DNA from: Bryobacterales bacterium
Lineage (GTDB): Bacteria > Acidobacteriota > Terriglobia > Bryobacterales > Bryobacteraceae
Assembly (NCBI GenBank): GCA_027452065.1
Contig: DAIDHC010000123.1
Span: 1-64,000, forward strand
Length of the DNA: 64,000 nucleotides
Direction of reading: 5' to 3'
In this document: positions 53,505 through 64,000 of the stretch, one piece after another
How the letters are laid out: every line of letters starts with the position of its first letter
How positions within the stretch are numbered: position 1 is the first letter of the stretch
Notes under the pieces: model-generated
Databases searched by the model: none
What the model was told of the DNA's origin: nothing
What the model saw: only the letters and a program-made list of their open reading frames with translations
Position numbers and translations under genes: made by a program

Positions 53505-54171
53505 AACCCGGACCGCGGTGTTGGCCGGCGCTTCGGGCCTCACCGGCTCGCACTGCCTCGGTCTGTTGCTGGACAGCGGGCGCTACCATCGCGTGATCGC
53601 GTTATCCCGGAACGCGCTGCCGCGCCGCCACCTGAAGCTGGACGCGAGAATCGTGGACTTCGCGGCACTTCCAGCGCTCGGCCTCGAACCTGGCGCACAC
53701 TTTTTCTGCGCCCTGGGGACGACCATCGGCAAGGCCGGCTCGCAGGCCGCGTTCCGGAAAGTGGACGTCGATTACCCTGCGGCCTTGGCCCATTGCGCGC
53801 GCCAGGAAGCCGCCGCGGTCTATTGCCTGGTGTCGTCGGCCGGCGCGGACCCGGCCTCGTCGAATTTCTACCTGAAGACCAAAGGCGAGGCGGAGGACGC
53901 CGTCAGCGCCACCGGTGTCACCGCTACGCACATTTTCCGGCCCGGCATCCTGACAGGCAGCCGGAAGGAGTTCCGTCTCGCGGAGCGCATTGGCCTCGCC
54001 GCGGCTTGGGCGGTGCAATGGGCCATGGTAGGAGGACTGAGACGCTACCGGCCGGTGCGCGCGAGCTACGTCGCCAAGGCGATGGTCGCCTCGGCCTGGG
54101 CCGACGTGGACGGAACCTGGATTCACGAATACGACGACATCGTGCAGTTGGCCGCCGCCTGGCGCGGCTAA
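53497..54171 (+). CDS. NAD(P)-binding epimerase-like protein
   Basis: The glycine-rich turn VLAGASGLTGSH at the N-terminus and the later YCLVSSAGADPASSNFYLKTKGEA identify a Rossmann-fold SDR of the atypical NAD(P)H-binding (TIP30-like) group. The YxxxK pair is in FYLKTKGEAE. It is cytosolic, 224 residues. The reaction cannot be named. Its ATG lies within the stop region of the ADOP permease (ATGAGTGA), so the two genes are translationally coupled, though no functional link is obvious. Confidence 0.9.
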   Translation: MSETRTAVLAGASGLTGSHCLGLLLDSGRYHRVIALSRNALPRRHLKLDARIVDFAALPALGLEPGAHFFCALGTTIGKAGSQAAFRKVDVDYPAALAHCARQEAAAVYCLVSSAGADPASSNFYLKTKGEAEDAVSATGVTATHIFRPGILTGSRKEFRLAERIGLAAAWAVQWAMVGGLRRYRPVRASYVAKAMVASAWADVDGTWIHEYDDIVQLAAAWRG

Positions 54172-54935
54172 CCTCGGGCTTCGCTCACACTGCCCGAGCC
54201 GAGGCAGCGATGGAACAGGCCGAGTGCAAGGCTGTAACAGTGGAGCGCAAGCTCGGGATCGTAGCGCGGCCCCTCGTCTCGCAGAAACGCGTGCGCTCCG
54301 TTGACCTCAACCCACTGGAACTTGACGCCCACCTCCTCCAGACGGGCATGGATGCGCAAGCGGCCCTCGAGCGGAACATGCGGATCCTGCCGGCCCCAGA
54401 TGTGCAGCAGCTCGCCGCGAATCTCACCGGCCCGTTCGAGCGAGTTGTCCTGCATGCCCGCGCCCAGGCTGTGCTTGTGGATGTCGGTGGCGTAGAAGCA
54501 AACCGCCGCCAACACCGACGCGTTCATGGCTGCGCGAAACGCCAGATGGCCGCCGATGCAGATTTCGATGACTCCCAGCCGTCCCGTGCAGTGCTCCGAG
54601 GAGGCAAGATAATCAAGCGCGGCGCGGGCGTCGCTGTCGTAAGACGACAGCTCTTTGGCCACTTTGTGGGCGTTTCCGCGATCCGCCCCGGCCTGGTCGT
54701 AGGCCAGAACCGTGCCCTCGGGCTCGAGCTCGTGGTAAATCTCGGGCACCGCAACCACGAAGCCGTGGCCGGCCAGAAGCGCGGCCGTGCGGCGGATCGG
54801 CCCGGTGATCTGGAAGATCTCGGAAAACAGTACCAGCCCCGGATAGCGGCCGGGCGCCGAGGGCCGGAAGATGGCGGTTCGCATCGGACCTTTCAGCGTG
54901 TTCAGCGACACCGTTTCGTCGTCGAGGATGGTCAT
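54168..54935 (-). CDS. Dienelactone hydrolase family protein
   Basis: An alpha/beta hydrolase with the family's cysteine nucleophile, Cys126 in GVIEICIGGHLAF. The acid and base are in IWGRQDPHVP (Asp) and VNGAHAFLRDEG (His). Glu39 (LFSEIFQI) is the conserved accessory residue that activates the cysteine. At 255 residues it is a standard cytosolic member; substrate uncertain. Its stop overlaps that of the convergent epimerase-like gene by 4 bases. Confidence 0.93.
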   Translation of the reverse strand: MTILDDETVSLNTLKGPMRTAIFRPSAPGRYPGLVLFSEIFQITGPIRRTAALLAGHGFVVAVPEIYHELEPEGTVLAYDQAGADRGNAHKVAKELSSYDSDARAALDYLASSEHCTGRLGVIEICIGGHLAFRAAMNASVLAAVCFYATDIHKHSLGAGMQDNSLERAGEIRGELLHIWGRQDPHVPLEGRLRIHARLEEVGVKFQWVEVNGAHAFLRDEGPRYDPELALHCYSLALGLFHRCLGSGSVSEARG

Positions 54936-54955
54936 AGCGGCCTTCGGTCAGCGTA

Positions 54956-56098
54956 TCACTTCGATGACGGCTCAGCGTTCTCATACCACTTCAGATTCGC
55001 GGTCGCCGAGCCGATGCAGGCGATATCCGGGCGCGAGTCGCCATTCAGGTCGGCGATGGCGCAAGCCGCCGCCCCCATGCCTCCGTCGTCCAGCACTTCC
55101 CGCGTCCAGTGTTCGCCGTGGGAATCCGCGGCGCGGTACAGATAGACGCTGCGTGCGCCGCCGCGGAAGCCGGCGACGATGGTGTCGTTGCCGCTCGCGT
55201 CGAAGTCGCCGGTGAGAATGGTGTGGCCGTCAACCAGAGTCGAGTCGATTACTTGCCGCCGCCAGTGCCTGCTCCCCGTGTAGACGGCCACCTGCTCGCC
55301 GTGCCAGGGCTCGATGGCGCACAGGAAGCGGCGATTGCCGAGATGGCCCGCGGCCACGTCGCTCGATCCGCCGTGCGGCCACCCGGCGGGGTTTCCGGCC
55401 GCGATGGCGTGCCGGGACCACGTGCCGTTCGCCTCGCGGTGATAGCGATGAATGCCGTCGAATCCGGCGATGAGAATGTCGCTCTCGCCGCGATCCCAAT
55501 CGGTAACAAAAACGCCGTGAACCACGCCTTCTTCGTCGAGGCTGAGGATCTTGCTCGACCACGTGGCCGGATCGAACAGAGTGATCGGAACGTGGCCGAA
55601 GAAATTCGGAGGCCGCGCTTCGGCGGCGGTGAGAGGAACGTCAACCAGCACCGGCTTCTTGTCGATGATCGTCCAGCGCAGGCGATGCGAGGCGGGAAGA
55701 CGCGCCAGCAGCGTCGCCTTCCACGGGCCGGTCGGGTCGCCCTGGTGCTCGAGCAGCGTCAGAATGCCCGGGTTTCCCTCCTCGGGCGGCACGCCGGGAC
55801 CGCGGAAGCCGCTCGCAAGAACGATCTCCGGAACTCCGTCGCCGTCCAGGTCGAAGGCGGCGCAGTTGATCATCCCCGTGAACCCGCCGGCGATCACGTG
55901 CCGCGTCCAGGTGGGATTCTCATACCACACCAGGTCGGTCATGCCGCTCGCGAGAGCAATGAGATCGGGCTTGCCGTCGTGATTGATGTCGGCGACCACC
56001 ACCTGATAGCCTCCTTTGAGGCCGGTGGCGACGGTGTGCGGCACAAAGTGAAGCGGCGCGGCGGCGGCCATGCCGGCCAGGGCGAGCAGAGTCCACAT
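54956..56098 (-). CDS. Secreted FG-GAP (VCBS) repeat protein
   Basis: A signal peptide (MWTLLALAGMAAAAP) precedes about five FG-GAP/VCBS repeats with DxDxDG-type loops (DINHDGKPDLIAL, DLDGDGVPEIVLA, DLNGDSRPDIACI). The fold is a seven-bladed propeller. It lacks the ASPIC domain of the other FG-GAP proteins in this window. It is 20 bases upstream of the dienelactone hydrolase gene on the same strand and divergent from the BNR-propeller gene. Function unknown. Confidence 0.9.
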   Translation of the reverse strand: MWTLLALAGMAAAAPLHFVPHTVATGLKGGYQVVVADINHDGKPDLIALASGMTDLVWYENPTWTRHVIAGGFTGMINCAAFDLDGDGVPEIVLASGFRGPGVPPEEGNPGILTLLEHQGDPTGPWKATLLARLPASHRLRWTIIDKKPVLVDVPLTAAEARPPNFFGHVPITLFDPATWSSKILSLDEEGVVHGVFVTDWDRGESDILIAGFDGIHRYHREANGTWSRHAIAAGNPAGWPHGGSSDVAAGHLGNRRFLCAIEPWHGEQVAVYTGSRHWRRQVIDSTLVDGHTILTGDFDASGNDTIVAGFRGGARSVYLYRAADSHGEHWTREVLDDGGMGAAACAIADLNGDSRPDIACIGSATANLKWYENAEPSSK

Positions 56099-56178
56099 GA
56101 TGAGCGGTTCCTCTGCTCACGGTAGCAGTTTGGCCGCTCGCCTCGCGCCCCGCTGTGGTAGCATCGTCGATCAATGCC

Positions 56179-59100
56179 ATGAGACGCCTCCTGTCCTGCC
56201 GGAGATGGGTTCGCGGGCTTCGCCTCGCGCTGTTGGTGCCGCTTCTGATCGGGCTCGGCTGGGCTCAAGTCGATTTTCCGACGCTCAAGGAGTTGAAGTA
56301 CCGCAACATCGGACCGTTTCGCGGCGGCCGCGTAGTCGCCGTGGCCGGTGTCACCTCGCAGCCGGGCGTCTATTATTTTGGAGCCACGGGCGGCGGCATC
56401 TGGAAGACTACGGACGGCGGCGCCGCATGGCATCCGGTGGCCGATGACCAACTGAAGACCGGAGATGTCGGGGCGCTCGCGGTTTCCGAATCCGATCCCA
56501 ACGTCATTTACGCCGGCATGGGCGAGGCCTGCGTTCGCGGCAACGTTTCCAACGGAGACGGCGTGTATAAATCCGACGACGCCGGGAAGACCTGGAAGAA
56601 CGTCGGCCTCGCCAACACCTACCAGATCGGCCGCGTGGTGGTCCACCCGCGGAATCCGGACATCGTCTACGTCGCAGCGCTGGGACACATCTTCGGGCCG
56701 AATGAAGAACGGGGCGTTTACCGCAGCCGCGACGGCGGCAAGACCTGGCAGAAGGTGCTCTACCGCGACGCAGACACCGGCGCCGTGGACCTGGCCATGG
56801 ACCCCGGCAATCCGAACCTCATCTACGCGACCCTGTGGCAGGTTCGCCGCAAGCCCTGGACGTTCGACAGCGGCGGGAAGGGAAGCGGCATCTTCCGCTC
56901 CACCGACGGCGGCGACACGTGGACGGAGTTGACGCACAACGACGGCTTCCCCAAGGGCGTGCTCGGCAGGATCGGCGTGACCGTGTCGCCGGTGAACCCG
57001 GAGCGCGTCTGGGCCCTTGTCGAGGCCGCGGACGGCGGCGTCTTCCGCAGCGACGACGGCGGCAAAACCTGGGCGCGCACCAACCAGGAGAACACCCTCC
57101 GCCAGCGCGCCTGGTATTACTCCCACATCTTCGCCGACCCCAAAAGCGAGGACACGGTCTACGCCCTGAACACCTCCATGTGGAAGTCCATCGACGGCGG
57201 CAAGACTTTCTCCCTGATCCGCGCCCCGCATGGAGACCGGCACGCGCTCTGGATCTCTCCCATCGATCCCCGCCGCATGATCGAAGGCGACGACGGGGGC
57301 GCAACCATCTCGGTCGACGGCGGGAAGAACTGGTCCACGCAGGACAACCAGCCCACGGCCCAGTTCTACCGCGTCTCGCTCGACAGCGACTTCCCTTATC
57401 ACGTCTACGGCGCGCAGCAGGACAACTCCACCGTGCGCATCGCCAGCCGCAGCGACGACGGCGCCATCACCGAGCGCGACTGGTATCCGGTGGGCGGCGG
57501 CGAGAGCGGATGGCTGGCGCCGGATCCGCGGAATTCGCAGATCGTTTACGCCGGATCCTACGATGGTCTTCTCACGCGCTACGACCATTCCACCGGAATC
57601 ACGCGCGACGTCACTGTTTGGCCCGACAACCCCATGGGGTACGGCGCCGAGGGAATGAAGTACCGCTTCCAGTGGAATTTCCCGCTGCTTTTTTCCCTCC
57701 ACGACAACAAGCGCCTCTATGCCGGCGGGAATGAACTGTTCGTCTCCACCGACGAGGGCCATAGCTGGACCGCCATCAGCGGCGACCTGACGCGCGACGA
57801 CAAGTCAAAACAGGGGCCCTCCGGCGGACCCATCACGAAAGACAACAGCGGCGTCGAATATTACGACACCATCTTCACCGTCGCTGAATCGCCTCTCGCC
57901 AAAGGCGTCATCTGGACCGGTTCCGACGACGGCCTGGTCTCGGTGACGCGCGACGACGGCAAGCACTGGACCAACGTCACCCCGAAGGACATGCCGGAAT
58001 GGATTCAGATCAACTCCATCGAAGCCTCGCCGAACGACGCCGCCACAGCCTATGTCGCCGCCACGATGTACAAGTCGGACGACTTCCGGCCCTATCTTTA
58101 TGTGACGCACGATTTCGGAAAAACCTGGGCGTCCATCGTTCACGGAATACCCGACCATAGCTTCACCCGCGTGATTCGCGAGGATCCGAATCGCAAGGAT
58201 CTGCTTGTCGCCGGAACCGAGTACGGCATGTATATCAGCTTCGACGGCGGCGCCAACTGGCGGCCGTTTCAGTTGAATCTGCCCATCGTGCCCATTGCCG
58301 ACCTGGCCTTCCACAAGCGCGACAAGGAGCTTGTCGTGGCCACGCAGGGCCGCGCGTTCTGGATTCTTGACGATGTCCCGCTGCTCTACCAGTTGACGCC
58401 GGAGAGCCTGAAGGAACCGGCGCACCTTTTTCGCCCGAAAGACGTCTATCGCGCTCCGGGCGGGTTCGGCTTCGGTGGGGACGGCGCAGCCGGGCAGAAT
58501 CCTCCTTCCGGGGCGGTGATCTACTACTCGTTTGCCGAAAAGCCGGCCGGCGATGTGACGCTTGAAATTCTGGACAGCGCGGGCAAGCTGGTGAAGAAAT
58601 TCAGCAGCGCCGAGAAGAAACCCGAGCAGCCGGCCGACCCCGAGGAGGAGTCGTTCCGCCGCCGCGCCGCGGCGCCGCTTCCCGCCAAAGCCGGGCTAAA
58701 CCGCTTCGTCTGGAACCTGCGCTACGAGGACGCGACGAAATTTCCCGGCATGATCCTCTGGGCGGGCAGCGTCTCCGGACCAACGGCCGCTCCGGGCCAA
58801 TACACCGTCAAGCTGAACGCCGGCGGCAAGAGCCAGTCGGAGACTTTCAACGTCGTCGCCGACCCCCGTCTGAAGACGACGCGCGGCGATTATGCGGCGC
58901 AGCTTGAGCTCGCCCTGCGCATCCGCGACAAGTTGAGCGAAGTGAATGACGCCGTCATCCGGATTCGCGAGGCAAAAAAACAACTGGCGCGTTATGAACA
59001 GGAGCCGAAGGTGGCCGATGCCGCCAAGGCGCTCGAGAAAGAACTCACAACCGTCGAAGAAGCTCTCTATCAGACTAAGAACCACGCCGGCGAAGATCCG

Positions 59101-59334
59101 CTGAACTTCCCCGTGAAGCTGAACAACAAGCTGGCCGCGCTGAAGGGCACCGTGGAGGATAGCGACACCGCGCCCACGCGCCAGTCCGAGCAGGTTTACG
59201 AGGGGTTGGCTACGCAATCGAACCAGGAATTGGCCCATGCGAAACGGCTGCTCGGCGACGAGCTGGCCGAGTTCAACAAAAAGGTCAAGGACGCGAACAT
59301 TCCGGCCGTAGTGCTGAAGCCGGCCGCCGAGTAG
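56179..59334 (+). CDS. VPS10/BNR beta-propeller protein
   Basis: A signal peptide (LRLALLVPLLIGLGWAQ) is followed by a large propeller (about 30-740) studded with Asp-box repeats (STDGGDTW, SDDGGKTW, SIDGGKTF, SRDGGKTW), the sortilin/BNR pattern. A beta domain (about 760-900) follows, and the last 150 residues form charged helices (REAKKQLARYEQEPKVADAAK) that could be coiled coil. Such proteins of about 1050 residues are common in Acidobacteria and are often labelled glycosyl hydrolase, but no catalytic residues are evident, so sugar cleavage is not shown. I chose ATG 56179; a GTG 24 bases upstream is also open. Confidence 0.9.
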   Translation: MRRLLSCRRWVRGLRLALLVPLLIGLGWAQVDFPTLKELKYRNIGPFRGGRVVAVAGVTSQPGVYYFGATGGGIWKTTDGGAAWHPVADDQLKTGDVGALAVSESDPNVIYAGMGEACVRGNVSNGDGVYKSDDAGKTWKNVGLANTYQIGRVVVHPRNPDIVYVAALGHIFGPNEERGVYRSRDGGKTWQKVLYRDADTGAVDLAMDPGNPNLIYATLWQVRRKPWTFDSGGKGSGIFRSTDGGDTWTELTHNDGFPKGVLGRIGVTVSPVNPERVWALVEAADGGVFRSDDGGKTWARTNQENTLRQRAWYYSHIFADPKSEDTVYALNTSMWKSIDGGKTFSLIRAPHGDRHALWISPIDPRRMIEGDDGGATISVDGGKNWSTQDNQPTAQFYRVSLDSDFPYHVYGAQQDNSTVRIASRSDDGAITERDWYPVGGGESGWLAPDPRNSQIVYAGSYDGLLTRYDHSTGITRDVTVWPDNPMGYGAEGMKYRFQWNFPLLFSLHDNKRLYAGGNELFVSTDEGHSWTAISGDLTRDDKSKQGPSGGPITKDNSGVEYYDTIFTVAESPLAKGVIWTGSDDGLVSVTRDDGKHWTNVTPKDMPEWIQINSIEASPNDAATAYVAATMYKSDDFRPYLYVTHDFGKTWASIVHGIPDHSFTRVIREDPNRKDLLVAGTEYGMYISFDGGANWRPFQLNLPIVPIADLAFHKRDKELVVATQGRAFWILDDVPLLYQLTPESLKEPAHLFRPKDVYRAPGGFGFGGDGAAGQNPPSGAVIYYSFAEKPAGDVTLEILDSAGKLVKKFSSAEKKPEQPADPEEESFRRRAAAPLPAKAGLNRFVWNLRYEDATKFPGMILWAGSVSGPTAAPGQYTVKLNAGGKSQSETFNVVADPRLKTTRGDYAAQLELALRIRDKLSEVNDAVIRIREAKKQLARYEQEPKVADAAKALEKELTTVEEALYQTKNHAGEDPLNFPVKLNNKLAALKGTVEDSDTAPTRQSEQVYEGLATQSNQELAHAKRLLGDELAEFNKKVKDANIPAVVLKPAAE

Positions 59335-59344
59335 GTTCCCGCGT

Positions 59345-59947
59345 TCAGTGGCCGGTGATTTCGCGGCTCATCGGCCTGCGCCGCCGGCTCAGCAGGCGCA
59401 TCAACAGAAAGAGGAAGACGAACAGGCCCGCGGCCAACAACAGCAGCGCCCCGGCGTGTCCTTTGAGATAAGGAACCGTCTGATCGCCCAATTGGGTGCC
59501 CAGCCACGCCATTCCGAAATACCGCAGCGAGCGCGCCACCAGCAGCACCAGGCCGAACGTAACCGGATGCACGCCCAGCGCTCCGGCCGACAGGACGAAA
59601 ATCTTCAACGGCATCGGAATCGGCAGCAAAGCCGGAATGAAAACCGTCATCAGCCCGTAGCGCACGAACCAGCTCCTCAGTGTCGCGCCTCGTCCCGACA
59701 TTGTGTACTTGTCCAGATAGCGCTCGCCGCCTTTCCGCGCCAGCCCGAACAGGAAGAAACATCCGATGAGCGAGCCCAGCACCGCCATCGCGGCGCCCAG
59801 AAGCCCGACAGCCGGGTTCTTGTAGGCCAGGTAGGCCACCAGCGCATCGACACCGGCAAGTACGGGGATGCCGGCCGAGTCCAGCGTAGAGAGCAGGAAC
59901 ACACCGAGCGGTCCCCAAGTAACGAGAATTTCAATGAAATGACGCAG
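59345..59947 (-). CDS. VTT/YqaA-type membrane protein
   Basis: Four or five membrane helices (VGLLGAAMAVLGSLIGCFFLFGL, PVTFGLVLLVARSLRYFGMA and others) surround the VTT signature region (LARKGGERYLDKYTMSGRG, MTVFIPALLPIPMPLKIFVL). The family acts in membrane or lipid homeostasis. The first in-frame GTG is at 59902, but the family's first helix begins about 15 residues earlier (LRHFIEILVTWGPLGVFLLS). The frame is open to a stop at 59969-59971, with a CTG at 59947 preceded by CGGAG at good spacing and an ATT at 59935. I therefore extend the gene to the CTG. It lies 16 bases downstream of ligA, in the same direction. Confidence 0.82.
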   Translation of the reverse strand: MRHFIEILVTWGPLGVFLLSTLDSAGIPVLAGVDALVAYLAYKNPAVGLLGAAMAVLGSLIGCFFLFGLARKGGERYLDKYTMSGRGATLRSWFVRYGLMTVFIPALLPIPMPLKIFVLSAGALGVHPVTFGLVLLVARSLRYFGMAWLGTQLGDQTVPYLKGHAGALLLLAAGLFVFLFLLMRLLSRRRRPMSREITGH

Positions 59948-59963
59948 GCAGGACTCCGAGTTC

Positions 59964-62972
<3,009 letters not shown>

Positions 62973-62997
<25 letters not shown>

Positions 62998-63941
62998 CCG
63001 GCGTCATGCTCGCGCGCACGGGCCTCGGGCGCCTCTATCCCCGCTCGACCCTGCTCATGATCCTGGCCGCCAACGCGCCCGACATCGACATCGTCGCGGC
63101 CACCGGCGGCTCCCTCGACTACCTCCATTACCATCGCTGGATCACCCACTCCGTCGTTCTGCTGCCGGTGATGGCCGCGCTCACCGCTCTGCTTATCTGC
63201 GGTCTCCGCCGCTCGCTCGCCGGCTTCGGAGGGGCCTGGTTCGCCGCGCTCGCCGCCGTCGCCAGCCATCTCGTGCTCGACTGGACCAATCCCTACGGCA
63301 TCCGTTTACTGTCGCCCTTTTCCGACCACTGGTACCGCGGCGACCTCACCGGCGTCATCGACCCCTTCATCTGGTTCATCCTGCTCGCCGCCCTCGGCGC
63401 TCCGCTTCTCGGCCGCCTGGTAAGTTCGGAGATGGGCGCCCGCTCCGGCTCCGGCCGCGGCGCCGCTCTGGCCGCGCTCCTGTTCGTCTCCGCCTACGAC
63501 GGCGGCCGCTTTCTTCTGCACCAGCGCGCTCTCGACACACTCAACGCCCGCCTCTACGACGGATTCCCACCCTCCCGGATCGCCGCCTTTCCCGGCGGCG
63601 CCAATCCTCTCGCCTGGTCGGCCTGGGTCGAGTCCGAGACCCGCATTCATCTCTACGAGCTGAACCTGCTCGACACCTTCGACCCCGCCGCCGGCCGCGA
63701 AATCTACAAACCCGAACCCTCCGCGGCCATCGCCGCCGCCCGCCGCACCCGAACATTTCAATGGTTTCTTGATTTTTGCCGCTTCCCCATTTGGAGCGAG
63801 TCCCCCGACGATGAAACACCGGATCCGCGCACTCGAGTCGAAGTCCGCGACGCCCGCTTCGGTTTCGCCGCCGTGGCCATCGTCAACGCCCGAGGCGCCG
63901 TCGTTCGCCAGGGGTTTGGATTCGCGATGCCCCGCTTATAG
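62973..63941 (+). CDS. YdjM-like membrane-bound metal-dependent hydrolase
   Basis: The N-terminus MDPLTHSLTGVMLAR is diagnostic of the DUF457/YdjM group. Further conserved residues are ANAPDIDIV, YHRWITHSVV and ASHLVLDWTNPYG, giving the His/Asp set of a metal site among four membrane helices. The C-terminal 120 residues are soluble. Members are inner-membrane proteins of uncertain role, linked to phospholipid or envelope stress in some species. Its start overlaps the end of the kinase gene by 25 bases, so the two are coupled and may act in lipid turnover. Confidence 0.9.
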
Positions 63942-63960
63942 TGCATCGCTGCGGCCGGTC

Positions 63961-64000
63961 TCAGTGCGCCAGGACCCGCTCGCCGGTCGCGCCCCGCGGA
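63961..64000 (-). CDS. 3' end of a further gene (partial)
   Basis: A minus-strand frame enters at the right edge and ends with TGA at 63961-63963. Only 12 codons are visible, encoding PRGATGERVLAH. Placement just after a short gap (19 bases) from the convergent YdjM gene fits the packed layout, but no family can be named from so little. Confidence 0.35.
   Translation of the reverse strand, partial: PRGATGERVLAH

Noticed and set aside
56179-59334. Sialidase or other glycosyl hydrolase
   Set aside because: Asp-box repeats alone mark the propeller; the arginine triad and catalytic Tyr/Glu of sialidases were not seen.

Overview
The window is GC-rich chromosomal DNA, about 40 genes packed tightly on both strands. 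The gene content points to the Acidobacteriota, order Bryobacterales (Solibacter/Bryobacter type). The markers are an Oar-like TonB receptor with a carboxypeptidase-regulatory-like N-terminus, an ADOP-type 800-residue permease, several CRTAC1 (FG-GAP plus ASPIC/UnbV) proteins, a PSD1/DUF1501 cytochrome pair, a VPS10/BNR-propeller protein and many secreted TPR proteins. This placement rests on family recognition; no marker gene was compared. I see no rRNA, tRNA, CRISPR array, insertion sequence or prophage gene. No gene-free stretch exceeds about 250 bases.

Layout. 0.07-3.3 kb: serA, a secreted protein of unknown role and a cytidylate-kinase-like protein. 3.3-6.4 kb: a soluble PAS histidine kinase, a lone receiver and an NtrC-type sigma-54 activator, all on the minus strand. 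6.7-12.1 kb: a tandem universal stress protein, a small TPR-like protein, then a PSD1 multidomain cytochrome followed by a Tat-exported DUF1501 protein. 12.2-15.3 kb: a large fusion of an LCAT-like lipase, a middle domain and a CHAT (caspase-like) protease. 15.5-19.8 kb: a decayed family-2 glycosyltransferase, a membrane glycosyltransferase, heme A synthase and a secreted GDSL hydrolase. 19.9-25.7 kb: a mutarotase-like protein, a Tat amidohydrolase, a DeoR regulator, a solo FtsX permease and a serine beta-lactamase-like hydrolase. 25.8-29.8 kb: a TPR/beta-barrel protein translationally coupled to a TIM-barrel hydrolase, resembling exopolysaccharide export/trimming pairs.

29.8-43.4 kb, minus strand: nine tightly spaced or overlapping genes that read as one operon. 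In order they are a LacI regulator, a CRTAC1 protein, a 1149-residue FG-GAP/ASPIC/redoxin-like/TPR fusion, an 84-residue secreted peptide, a TPR protein, another CRTAC1 protein, a GH42 beta-galactosidase, a gluconate-dehydrogenase-subunit-3-like protein and a GMC oxidoreductase. This looks like a LacI-controlled system for cleaving and oxidising galactosides in the envelope, with an unexplained investment in FG-GAP/ASPIC proteins.

43.5-47.1 kb: a secreted TPR protein, an unrecognised 405-residue protein and a Tat alkaline-phosphatase-superfamily protein. 47.2-50.9 kb: the TonB receptor. A perfect 12-base LacI-type palindrome sits between its -35 and -10 boxes, which makes it a candidate partner of the LacI regulator. 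51.0-56.1 kb: an ADOP permease, an NAD(P)-binding epimerase-like protein, a dienelactone hydrolase and a secreted FG-GAP protein. 56.2-64.0 kb: a VPS10/BNR protein, a VTT membrane protein, ligA, a diacylglycerol-kinase-like protein, a YdjM-like membrane protein and the end of a further gene.

At the largest scale, spot counts suggest the plus strand is G-rich in roughly the first 27 kb and slightly to strongly C-rich afterwards, regardless of gene direction. That would fit a replication terminus or a rearrangement boundary near 27-30 kb.
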